Of a stretch of DNA of 40,921 bases, positions 1-7,126 are shown piece by piece. Position numbers and translations under genes: made by a program. Within the stretch, counting starts at the first letter, position 1. Each line of letters starts with the position of its first letter. Under the pieces are notes generated by a model. The model made no database searches, was not told the DNA's origin, and was given only the letters and a program-made list of their open reading frames with translations. The DNA comes from JAVBNC01 sp031551765. GTDB lineage: Bacteria > Desulfobacterota > Desulfovibrionia > Desulfovibrionales > Desulfovibrionaceae. The stretch spans positions 1-40,921 of the forward strand of contig JAVBNC010000023.1 of NCBI GenBank assembly GCA_031551765.1. The letters are read 5' to 3'.

Positions 1-89
1 CGCCGGCGAACAAACCGGCCAGTATATTTTTTTACAGATTGACCCACTCCGGGGCTTGGGGCTGCGGCCAAGTAGCGCAGTTTCGTGTT

Positions 90-205
90 GAGATTGGCGC
101 CGCCGGGCAATCCAAGCCGGCGCCAATCTCGCGGGCCTTGCCGCACTGCGTTTCGCAAGGCCAGAGCATTTTGTCATAAGATAAAACCTCAAAGGTAAAA
201 TGCTC
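90..205. repeat. Three-hairpin interspersed repeat, copy 1
   Basis: Three consecutive inverted repeats are visible: GAGATTGGCGCCG (90-102) with CGGCGCCAATCTC (118-130); GGCCTTG with CAAGGCC (about 134-162); GAGCATTTT (164-172) with AAAATGCTC (197-205). The same order of three hairpins, with loops of different sequence, recurs at 40802-40921, so this is a dispersed structured element rather than a single terminator. No coding sequence is convincing in 1-364; the open frame here shares its sequence with the repeat. Function is unknown. Confidence 0.75.
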
Positions 206-364
206 CAGCATGTCGCGGACAGGAGCGGGGTCGCGGCCACACGCGGCGCTCGCCGGGGCCAAGCCGGACGGGCGGCGCGACGCTTGCCGCTGACCACCCA
301 TGTGTATGGGGGAAGCTTCCCGCACAGCTAGTAGAATAATAGGAATAATTCCTTTTAAGTCAAT

Positions 365-399
365 GAAAAAAATCCGGCCCGCCATGAAACGGGCCGGAT
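365..399 (-). terminator. Rho-independent terminator of the TTT/LarA-like operon
   Basis: On the minus strand a 10-bp perfect stem (ATCCGGCCCG at 372-381 against CGGGCCGGAT at 390-399) with an 8-nt loop is followed directly by a run of T (366-371). It lies 25 bp beyond the stop of the last gene of the minus-strand operon. Confidence 0.85.
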
Positions 400-424
400 C
401 AAAACCGCATCACGGTTCAGGAGC

Positions 425-1711
425 TTAGTGCGCCCGGCCTATGCGTTGCGCCAGCTCGCCGGAAGCGGTAAAGCTCATGGCCACGGGTTTGCCCGTCACT
501 TCTATGCCCGGCTTATCTTTCAACTCTTCCAGGGCCGCTTCGGTCACGTAGCATTCCGTAAGGAACAAGGTGCTGGGCACAATGACCAGCTTGACCTTTT
601 CCGGCGGCACGCTGCCGGAAAGGCACTTGAACATGGTTTCCACCACTTCCTTTTCCGTGTCAAAGTACACGGGAATATTGGCCCGCTTGGGAAAAGTGGC
701 GGTAAGGCAGTTCAGGTAGGTGGGCTTGCGGTCTATCTTGTCCACCAGCTTCCGGGTGGTGAAGTCCGCAAGGCCAATGCCCGTGGCGTTGCCGTGGGAT
801 TCTTCCGAAATGTCCATGACCGCCAGGTAGCGCATGAAGGGCGTTTCCGGCTCCGGCTCGCCCTGAATGGCGAGACGCCCCACGATATTGGTGTCTATGC
901 CCGTGCCGCTGTAGTTCTTGCCCATCTCTTCCACAATCAGGGCGTCCATTCTGGCCAGGGGCAGGGCGGGCATCAGCTCTTTGGAGTAGTCCAGCAGTTC
1001 GGCTTCTTCCTCTATCAGGTCCTTGGCGGGAATGGCCTTGATGACGGCTGTTTCCTCGTAGGCGTTTTCAATAATGGCTATGCCGCCCAGCACGGGCATT
1101 TTTTCCAGAATCACCCGGCCCACGTCCTGGAGCAGAATGGGCAGGTCCGTGGCCTTGCCCTGGCTGTGGAACTGCTGCGCGCCCGCCGGGCCGCCCAGGC
1201 CCACCACCAGCTTTTTGAGCAGGCCGCTTTCAATGGCGCCCTTAAAGGACGTATGGGTTTTGACCCGGTTGATGGGGATGATGATGTCCACCTCAAAGGC
1301 GGAATTGAGCATGTAGGCGCGCAGACCGCGCGAAGTGACACCTATTTCCTTGCCCTGCGCGCAGGTGATGACGTCCACGCCCAGGGCTTCTTTGGTAATG
1401 CCCAGGCTGTCCAGAAGCTCTTTCTGGCCTTCCGGGGTGCCGCCGCCGTGGCTGCCCATGGCGGCCAGCATGACGGGGTGGGCCCCGGCTTCGCGTACGG
1501 TTTTGACGGCGGCGGCCAGCATGGGGATAAGGTTCTGGATACCCCGGCTGCCGGCGGTAATGCCCACCTTTTTCCCAGCCACGTTTCCGGCCAGGGCCAG
1601 GAGTTTTTTCATTTCCGCGGCCATCAGGGCCGGGGCGTCGTCCACCTTGGGCCGGGGAAAGGTCTGGCGGATTTTGACCAGGTTGGGAAGCTGTATGGCG
1701 GGGGTGCTCAT
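425..1711 (-). CDS. LarA-like / DUF2088 domain protein (nickel-dependent racemase superfamily)
   Basis: This 428-residue protein has the LarA N-domain signatures: a GSHGGGT motif (86-92), an INRVKTHTSFKG stretch (about 147-158) followed by a glycine-rich LVVGLGG segment, and a His at 182. LarA of lactobacilli is a lactate racemase with a nickel-pincer cofactor; relatives racemise or epimerise other 2-hydroxy acids. The His/Lys pattern is close to, but not identical with, the lactate enzyme, so the substrate cannot be read off. It starts at ATG with an AAGGAG five bases upstream and is the last gene of the cluster, 49 bp after tctA. Context suggests it acts on the hydroxy acid imported by the TctABC system. 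No larB, larC or larE homologue lies in the window, so the cofactor would have to be made elsewhere, or the protein works without it. Confidence 0.8.
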   Translation of the reverse strand: MSTPAIQLPNLVKIRQTFPRPKVDDAPALMAAEMKKLLALAGNVAGKKVGITAGSRGIQNLIPMLAAAVKTVREAGAHPVMLAAMGSHGGGTPEGQKELLDSLGITKEALGVDVITCAQGKEIGVTSRGLRAYMLNSAFEVDIIIPINRVKTHTSFKGAIESGLLKKLVVGLGGPAGAQQFHSQGKATDLPILLQDVGRVILEKMPVLGGIAIIENAYEETAVIKAIPAKDLIEEEAELLDYSKELMPALPLARMDALIVEEMGKNYSGTGIDTNIVGRLAIQGEPEPETPFMRYLAVMDISEESHGNATGIGLADFTTRKLVDKIDRKPTYLNCLTATFPKRANIPVYFDTEKEVVETMFKCLSGSVPPEKVKLVIVPSTLFLTECYVTEAALEELKDKPGIEVTGKPVAMSFTASGELAQRIGRAH

Positions 1712-1760
1712 GGGATCTCCTTCATTTCATGCGGATCGTTCCGCGTGAATGGAACTGGCA

Positions 1761-3290
1761 TCATGCCGCGTCGCTTTTGCCGAACGGGAGCATACGCTGC
1801 ACCGTGCGCTTGATATATCCCATAAGCGGCGTTCCGTTAAGCAGGGAAAGAAAGGCCAGGCAGAGCAGGCCCAGGGAGATGGGCTCCTGGAAAAACACCA
1901 GCCACGAGCCGCCGCTGATGAGCAGGGACTGGTGCAGGCTCACGTCCAGCATCTGGCCCAGGATAAGCCCCACCACCAGGGGCGCCACCGGCACTTTGAG
2001 CTTGTCCATGAAATAGCCCAGAATGCCGAAGCCCAGCATGAGGTAGACATCGAAAAAGCTGTTGTTGATGGCGAAAGCCCCGATGATGCAGAACACCGTA
2101 ATGGCCGTGGCCAGCACCTTGGAAGGCACCTTGGTGACGTGCACGGCCAGGCGCGTGAGGTAAATGCCCAGGAAAAACATGGTGAAGTTGGCGAAAAACA
2201 GCGCCCAGATCAGGGTGTAGGCCACCTTGGCGTATTCTATCATCAGCGAGGGGCCGGGCATGATGCCGTGGGCCATAAGCCCGCCCAGCAGCACGGCCGT
2301 GGAGGAACTGCCGGGAATGCCCAGAGAGATGGTGGGGATGAGCGCCCCCCCCGCCACGGCGTTGTTGGCGGATTCCGGCGCGGCCACCCCGTAGTCGGAA
2401 CCCTTGCCGAACTTGTCCAGCTCTTCCGCCGGGGCAAAGCGTTTGGCTTCGTTGTACGCGAACCAGCAGGCGGTGTCCCCGCCGGTGCCGGGGATAAGCC
2501 CGGTGAAAATGCCGATAAAGCTGGAACGGTAGACGGTGGGCATAAGCCGCTTCATCATGCCCCAGCTCGGCCGGACGGGGTCCGTGAGCTTTCCGGCCTG
2601 TTGGCCGTCGGAGAGGTCGTTTTCAATCAGCCGCAGCACCTGGGGAATGGAAAAAAGCCCGATCAGCGCCACGGTGAAAGGAATGCCCGAAAACAGCTCG
2701 ATAATGCCGAAAGTATAGCGCGGCGAGCCGGAAATGGGGTCCATGCCCACGGTGGAAAGCATCAGCCCGGCGCAGCCCGCCAAGAGCCCCTTGACCGTGG
2801 ATTCCTGCGAGAGCGAGGCGATGATGGTCATGCCCAAAACGGCCACGGCCGCCAGCTCCACCGGGCCGAACTCAATAGCGACTTTGCCCAGAATGGGCGC
2901 CACGGTAAGCAGCGCGATACTGCTGATAAGCCCGCCGAAAAAGGAGGCGGTAAGGGAAATGCTGAGCGCGCGGCCCGCCTTGCCCTGCTGGGCCATGGGA
3001 AAGCCGTCCAGCACCGTGGCGGCGGCCGCCGGGGTGCCCGGCGTGCGGATAAGAATGGCCGCGATGGAACCGCCGTACATGGCGGAAAGATACAAAGCCG
3101 CCAGCATGCTGATGCCGGTTTCCGGCGGCAGGGCAAAGGTGGTGGGCACCAGAATGGCAATGGCCATGGTGGCGGAAAGGCCGGGCATGGCCCCCACCAG
3201 CAGGCCGATGACCGTGCCCGCGGTAATGGCCAGAATGTTCGTGGGCGCCACAACCGTGGCCAGGCCCAGGAGGACGTTGTCAAAAACCAT
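1761..3290 (-). CDS. tctA: Tripartite tricarboxylate transporter, large permease TctA
   Basis: A 509-residue polytopic membrane protein, the usual length of TctA. It carries the family's glycine/proline-rich N-terminal segment (GLLVGAMPGLSATMAIA), the LYLSAMYGGSIAAILIRTPGTPAA stretch near residues 70-90 and a second related segment (LIPTISLGIPGSSSTAVLLGG). TctA is the ion-coupled translocation subunit that works with TctB and the periplasmic binder TctC to import carboxylates. It starts 3 bp after the tctB stop; its Shine-Dalgarno GGAGGG lies inside the tctB end, so translation is probably coupled. Confidence 0.93.
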   Translation of the reverse strand: MVFDNVLLGLATVVAPTNILAITAGTVIGLLVGAMPGLSATMAIAILVPTTFALPPETGISMLAALYLSAMYGGSIAAILIRTPGTPAAAATVLDGFPMAQQGKAGRALSISLTASFFGGLISSIALLTVAPILGKVAIEFGPVELAAVAVLGMTIIASLSQESTVKGLLAGCAGLMLSTVGMDPISGSPRYTFGIIELFSGIPFTVALIGLFSIPQVLRLIENDLSDGQQAGKLTDPVRPSWGMMKRLMPTVYRSSFIGIFTGLIPGTGGDTACWFAYNEAKRFAPAEELDKFGKGSDYGVAAPESANNAVAGGALIPTISLGIPGSSSTAVLLGGLMAHGIMPGPSLMIEYAKVAYTLIWALFFANFTMFFLGIYLTRLAVHVTKVPSKVLATAITVFCIIGAFAINNSFFDVYLMLGFGILGYFMDKLKVPVAPLVVGLILGQMLDVSLHQSLLISGGSWLVFFQEPISLGLLCLAFLSLLNGTPLMGYIKRTVQRMLPFGKSDAA

Positions 3291-3293
3291 GCG

Positions 3294-3758
3294 TTAGCCC
3301 TCCATCAACTTTTCAAGCAGGCCGAGAGGCACCGGCAGGTGCAGAATGGTCACGAACAGCCCGTAGACCAGGGCGGAAAAACCCAGCGCCACCGCCAGGG
3401 ACCACAACAGCCCCAGGGCGCGCAGAAACATGTAGGAAACCACGATGTACACCGGCGTGGCGATAAAGTAGCCCAGCGGTTCCACCAGAACCACGTAGAG
3501 CACGATCATGCCCAGGTAGATGGTGACGCGCGGCACGTTGACCGGCGAGACAACGGGCTTTTTTCCGCTGAGAAGGGCGCGCCTGTGCTCGCGCCAGGCT
3601 TCCAGCAGCATGAGGCCGGCCAGGAGAATGATGATCCAGGCCAGCAGCATGGGCAGCATGGCCGCGGAATCCGTAAGCTTGCGCGACTGGGTGATGAAAA
3701 GCAGCGAAAGCCCCACGGCCCCGGCGGCGAATAAGGACTCTTTGAAAAAATGCGACAC
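3294..3758 (-). CDS. tctB: Tripartite tricarboxylate transporter, small permease TctB
   Basis: A 154-residue protein with about four hydrophobic helices separated by a short basic loop, the pattern of TctB. The GTG at 3758 was chosen because AGGAGG stands five bases upstream; the GTG at 3764 lies too close to that Shine-Dalgarno. TctB is the poorly conserved small membrane subunit, so the assignment rests on topology and on its place between tctC and tctA. Confidence 0.85.
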   Translation of the reverse strand: MSHFFKESLFAAGAVGLSLLFITQSRKLTDSAAMLPMLLAWIIILLAGLMLLEAWREHRRALLSGKKPVVSPVNVPRVTIYLGMIVLYVVLVEPLGYFIATPVYIVVSYMFLRALGLLWSLAVALGFSALVYGLFVTILHLPVPLGLLEKLMEG

Positions 3759-3792
3759 GGGCACCTCCTGGCGGGCTGTGGCGTGGGGAAAG

Positions 3793-3818
3793 CCGGCGCG
3801 GGACGGCTCCCGCGCCGG
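3793..3818 (-). promoter_or_regulatory. Intercistronic hairpin between tctC and tctB
   Basis: A perfect 11-bp GC-rich stem (CCGGCGCGGGA against TCCCGCGCCGG) with a 4-nt loop sits 16 bp after the tctC stop and has no T-run. Such a hairpin between a periplasmic-binder gene and its permease genes typically protects the upstream mRNA or lowers readthrough, giving an excess of binder. This role is inferred. Confidence 0.6.
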
Positions 3819-3834
3819 ACGGAAGAGAAGCCTC

Positions 3835-4821
3835 TTACTTCTTGCCGCTGTACTGGCTTTTCACTTCGTCCCAGATGGCGGCGAAAGCCTTTTCGTCGTT
3901 TTCCAGGATCTTTTTGTAGTCGTCGCCGTACTTCATGTCGATGACGGAGGCGCGGTCGTCGCAGCCCTTGATGAAGGCCGGGTCCTTGGCCATTTTCTGG
4001 AAGGCTTCGATGAGCTTTTTCTTGGCTTCGGCCGGAATGCCCTTGGGCGCGGAATAGCCGCGCGAGGAACCGGAAACCACGTCAAAGCCCAGCTCTTTGG
4101 CCGTGGGCACGTCGGGCAGCAGCGGGTAGCGCTTGTCCGCGAAAATGGCCAGGGCGCGCAGGTTGCCGCCCTTGATCTGGGGATAGGTGATGCCCAGGTT
4201 GTTGAAGCTCACGTCCACCTTGTTGCCCATGGCCGCCTGCCAGGAGGGGCCGTCGCCTTCAAAGGGCACCAGCTGCACTTTCACTTTGGCGGCTTTTTGG
4301 AAAATCAGGGTGGTGAAGAAGTCGTCCCCGCCGGTGCCGGAGTTGGCCACGGTGACTTTGCCGGGGTTGGCTTTGCAGGCGTCCAGGAAGTCTTTGTAGG
4401 TCTTGAAGGGGCTGCTCGCGGCCACCACGATGATGCCCGGGTCGGTGATGACGTTGGCGATGGGCTCCAGCTCTTTGAGATTATAGGTGATTTCCTTGTT
4501 GATGATGTAGTTGGTCTGGAGCATGGGGGTGTTGGTGATGCTCAGGGTATAGCCGTCCGGCTTGGTGCTTTTGGCCAGCTTGGTCCAGGCTATGGCCCCG
4601 GTGGCGCCGGGGATGTACTGGTTGATGAAGCTCTTGCCCAGAATTTTTTCCAGGTGGGGCTGGGTGAGCTGGGCCAGGGTGTCGCTGCCGCCGCCCGCTT
4701 TAAAACCCTGTAACACGATAATTTGTTTGGTGGGGTAGGCCGCTTCCGCCGGGGCGGCGGCAAAACCCAGAACGCCGCAAATCAAAGCCAGACAAAACAG
4801 TTTCATAAGCGTCGCTCGCAT
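3835..4821 (-). CDS. tctC: Periplasmic substrate-binding protein of the TTT transporter (TctC/Bug family)
   Basis: A 328-residue secreted protein. A signal peptide (hydrophobic core KLFCLALICGVLGFAA, cleavage around AEA-AYPTK) is followed by the Bug-family start 'YPTKQIIVLQGFKAGGGSDTLAQL' region and the typical 'NSGTGG' and 'VPTAKELGFDV' segments. Bug proteins bind carboxylates in the periplasm and hand them to TctAB. It starts at ATG 4821 with AAAGGAG five bases upstream. It is first of the transport genes, about 200 bp after the UxaA gene, with a candidate operator just upstream, so it may have its own promoter. Confidence 0.93.
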   Translation of the reverse strand: MRATLMKLFCLALICGVLGFAAAPAEAAYPTKQIIVLQGFKAGGGSDTLAQLTQPHLEKILGKSFINQYIPGATGAIAWTKLAKSTKPDGYTLSITNTPMLQTNYIINKEITYNLKELEPIANVITDPGIIVVAASSPFKTYKDFLDACKANPGKVTVANSGTGGDDFFTTLIFQKAAKVKVQLVPFEGDGPSWQAAMGNKVDVSFNNLGITYPQIKGGNLRALAIFADKRYPLLPDVPTAKELGFDVVSGSSRGYSAPKGIPAEAKKKLIEAFQKMAKDPAFIKGCDDRASVIDMKYGDDYKKILENDEKAFAAIWDEVKSQYSGKK

Positions 4822-4854
4822 GGGAACTCCTTTGTGTTACAGAGTGATTGTAAT

Positions 4855-4872
4855 TTAGAAAACGATTTCTAA
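4855..4872. promoter_or_regulatory. LacI-type palindromic operator candidate before tctC
   Basis: TTAGAAAACGATTTCTAA is an 18-bp palindrome with a central CG and 8 of 9 matching positions per half, the shape of LacI/GalR-family operators. It sits 34 bp upstream of the tctC start in an AT-rich gap between uxaA and tctC. No LacI-family gene is in the window. The regulator is unknown. Confidence 0.45.
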
Positions 4873-5021
4873 TCAGGCCAGGCAAAAGCCGGCCATGTTC
4901 TCCTGGGCGCCCTTGCAAGCAAGGGGTTTGGTTTCTCATATGGAAACTTTGTTTCTTTTAAAAAAATATCACAAATACAGACGCATCACAAGGGGATGGA
5001 AGGCCGCCGGAACAGAAGCCG

Positions 5022-6194
5022 TCAGGGCATGCGGGTGATGCAGAACTGCTCGTCGTGGCCCAGTATTTCGGCTTTGCTCAGCTTGCCGGAAGCCACGGCC
5101 AGAATTTCCGCGTAAATGTCCTCGCCCACCTGCTGCAGGGTTTTTTCGCCGGTCAGGATGGCGCCCGCGTTGATATCCAGGTTTTCCTTCATCTTTTCGT
5201 AGGTGCGCGGGTTGCCCGTGATCTTGATGACCGGCACCCCGGGGAAACCGGAAGGCGTGCCCCGCCCCGTGGGGAAGCACACGATCTGCGCCCCGGCGGC
5301 CACCTGGCCGGTGGTCACCTCGCCGTCGTGGCCGGGGCCGTCCATGAGCAGCAGGCCCTTTTTGGTGGGGGAATCGCCGGACTTGAACACTTCCACAAAC
5401 TTGGCCGTGGTGCCGGACTTTTTCATGCCGCCCAGGGATTTTTCCACCACGCTGGACAGGCCGCCGTCATAGTTGCCCGTGGAAATAAGGTTCTTGCGCT
5501 TGACGTTGGAGGAATGCCGGGTTTGACTGGTGAGCCGCTCTTCCATGGTCCGGATGGCGTTCAGAATGTCCCGCCCCACGTCTTCGTTGACGGCGCGGCG
5601 GGCCAGGATGTGCTCCGTGCCCAGCAGTTCGGTCAGTTCGGTGAGAATGGACGAGCCGCCTTGCGCGACCAGCATGTCCGAGGCGATGCCCAGGGCCGGG
5701 TTGGCGACCAGGCCGCTGGTCATGTCCGAGCCGCCGCAGTTCAGGCCGATCATCAGGCCGGAAACCGGGCATTCGCGCCGCTTTTCCAGGGACGCGGCCT
5801 GCTGCATCTTGCGGGCGTGGCGGGTGCCTATGTCCATGGCGGTAAGGGAATCCCCCACGTCCTGAATGACCACGCTTTCCAGCATTTTGCCGCTGGGGGC
5901 TATGCCGTCGAACAGCTCTTGCGGGGTAAAGCGCTCACAGCCCAGGCCCACCACCACAACCCCGGCGAAATTGGGGTTGTTGCCGATGCCGATAAGCGTC
6001 TTGGCGGTAATTTCCAGGTCCTCGCCCACCTGGCTGCAGCCCACGGGGTGCTTGAACGGCACGCAGCCGGGCACGTTCTGGGCGATGCGTTCCGCCACTT
6101 TCGCGGAACAGAACACGGAAGGGATGATGGCGATGAGGTTGCGCACGCCGTAGCTGCCGTTTTCGCGCTCAAAGCCCATGAAGGTGTCGTTCAC
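5022..6194 (-). CDS. UxaA-family dehydratase, C-terminal (large) domain protein
   Basis: This 390-residue protein matches the large domain of altronate dehydratase and its relatives: N-terminal FxRENGxYGVRN, a HPVGCSQVGED motif, LGCERFTPQEL, GLNCGGSDMTSGLVANPALG, and the C-terminal FPTGRGTPSGFPGVPVIKITGNP region. The cysteines in these motifs are the likely ligands of the iron centre. The family removes water from sugar acids or splits related hydroxy acids. It begins at GTG 6194, just past the stop of the small-domain gene, with a GGGGGA Shine-Dalgarno. In many bacteria the two domains are fused; here they are separate genes, as in the sulfolactate lyase (SuyAB) and D-altronate-like two-subunit enzymes. 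In a sulfonate-using relative the substrate could be sulfolactate, but nothing in the sequence settles this. Confidence 0.85.
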   Translation of the reverse strand: MNDTFMGFERENGSYGVRNLIAIIPSVFCSAKVAERIAQNVPGCVPFKHPVGCSQVGEDLEITAKTLIGIGNNPNFAGVVVVGLGCERFTPQELFDGIAPSGKMLESVVIQDVGDSLTAMDIGTRHARKMQQAASLEKRRECPVSGLMIGLNCGGSDMTSGLVANPALGIASDMLVAQGGSSILTELTELLGTEHILARRAVNEDVGRDILNAIRTMEERLTSQTRHSSNVKRKNLISTGNYDGGLSSVVEKSLGGMKKSGTTAKFVEVFKSGDSPTKKGLLLMDGPGHDGEVTTGQVAAGAQIVCFPTGRGTPSGFPGVPVIKITGNPRTYEKMKENLDINAGAILTGEKTLQQVGEDIYAEILAVASGKLSKAEILGHDEQFCITRMP

Positions 6195-6196
6195 GG

Positions 6197-6508
6197 CTAC
6201 ATCCCCCTTTCACAGTAGAGGTTGTGGGTGTGGATCCAGCCGCCCTTGGCCACGGGTTCCTTCATCTTGCCGATTTCCTCGCCGTACTTGAATACCGGCG
6301 CGTCCCTGGCCAGGTCCGCCAGGGCCATCTTGTGGCCGAAGGCCACGGCCTGCGTGGCGGCCAGCTCGAATTCCCCGCCGCCGTCCTTGCGGATCAGGCA
6401 GGTGTCGCCTTGGGCCACGTCGGCCAGCACCACGGCCACGTTGTCTTTGGCGTCCAGGATCAGGGCGGTTTTTTGCCCGCCCATGCGCAGAAAGTCGTTG
6501 CTCTCCAT
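6197..6508 (-). CDS. UxaA-family dehydratase, small (SAF-domain) subunit
   Basis: A 103-residue SAF-domain protein: ALILDAKDNVAVVLADVAQGD near the N-terminus, then AFGHKMALADLARDAPVFKYGEEIG and the C-terminal GGWIHTHNLYCERGM, which matches the small domain of altronate dehydratase. The ATG at 6508 was chosen because TGGAG lies eight bases upstream and family similarity begins there; the longer upstream open frame is not conserved. Its stop is two bases from the start of the large-subunit gene, so the two are translated together. Confidence 0.88.
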   Translation of the reverse strand: MESNDFLRMGGQKTALILDAKDNVAVVLADVAQGDTCLIRKDGGGEFELAATQAVAFGHKMALADLARDAPVFKYGEEIGKMKEPVAKGGWIHTHNLYCERGM

Positions 6509-6715
6509 AGCTTGACTCCAGGGTTGAAGAGACGTGAAGCGTTGCCGCAGCATAGCCGGGAAAGCCGGGGAAAGGCAAGACGACGGCGGGACGGCGGGTC
6601 CGGCGCTGTGGTTCCGGGTGGCTGTCCGCCCGGGGATTAGATTGAAAATCAGTCGCAAATAAAAACGGCTCGTTGAAAGTGCGGTGTGTTTTTCCATTTT
6701 GATGGCGCGCATTAA

Positions 6716-6744
6716 TTGACTTTGAATGTCGTTGTCGCTAGAGT
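6716..6744 (+). promoter_or_regulatory. Sigma-70-like promoter of the P-type ATPase operon
   Basis: TTGACT (6716-6721) and TAGAGT (6739-6744) are separated by 17 bp and lie about 115 bp upstream of the first gene. The position within the divergent gap (6509-6858) fits. Assigned by eye only. Confidence 0.5.
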
Positions 6745-6858
6745 ACGTTTCGTTTTCCATTCCCGCGCACAATGTTCCAGGCTTTTTCCTTCCCGGCTTT
6801 CCGTGGCTGGGGATGCTGTGCCTTTTGTGCTTCCCGTCAACAAGCAAAGGAGACTCTC

Positions 6859-7116
6859 ATGAACAACTGGATGAAGTGGGCGCTGCTGTTCACCGGCGGC
6901 GTGGCCGTGGGCGCGCTGGGCGCGGTGGCGCTGAGCAAGGGCAAGATCAACCTGCGTCCCCTGGCCCGCGATATCGTGGCCGGCGGCATTGACCTGAAGG
7001 AAAAGGCCGCGGAAGTGATGGAAGTGGCCAAAGAGCACTTCGAGGACATCGTGGCGGAAGCCGTGGACGCCCGCGAAGCCAAGCAGAGCGGCGGCAAGGC
7101 CAAAGCCAAGGGTTGA
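6859..7116 (+). CDS. Small membrane-anchored protein of the metal ATPase operon (DUF6110-like)
   Basis: An 85-residue protein with one N-terminal transmembrane helix (WALLFTGGVAVGALGAVAL, about residues 7-25), an amphipathic middle (DLKEKAAEVMEVAKEHFEDIVAEAVDAREA) and a lysine-rich tail. It begins at ATG 6859 behind AAAGGAG. It is the first gene of an operon with a P-type ATPase 10 bp downstream. Proteins of this kind commonly accompany such ATPases, but their role is not known to me; a scaffold or regulator of the pump is an inference. Confidence 0.75.
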   Translation: MNNWMKWALLFTGGVAVGALGAVALSKGKINLRPLARDIVAGGIDLKEKAAEVMEVAKEHFEDIVAEAVDAREAKQSGGKAKAKG

Positions 7117-7126
7117 TCCGGAGCGT

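Noticed and set aside
32..385. Minus-strand open frame of 117 codons near the window start
   Set aside because: It covers the three-hairpin repeat and the terminator, has no ribosome site, and its composition is that of repeat DNA.
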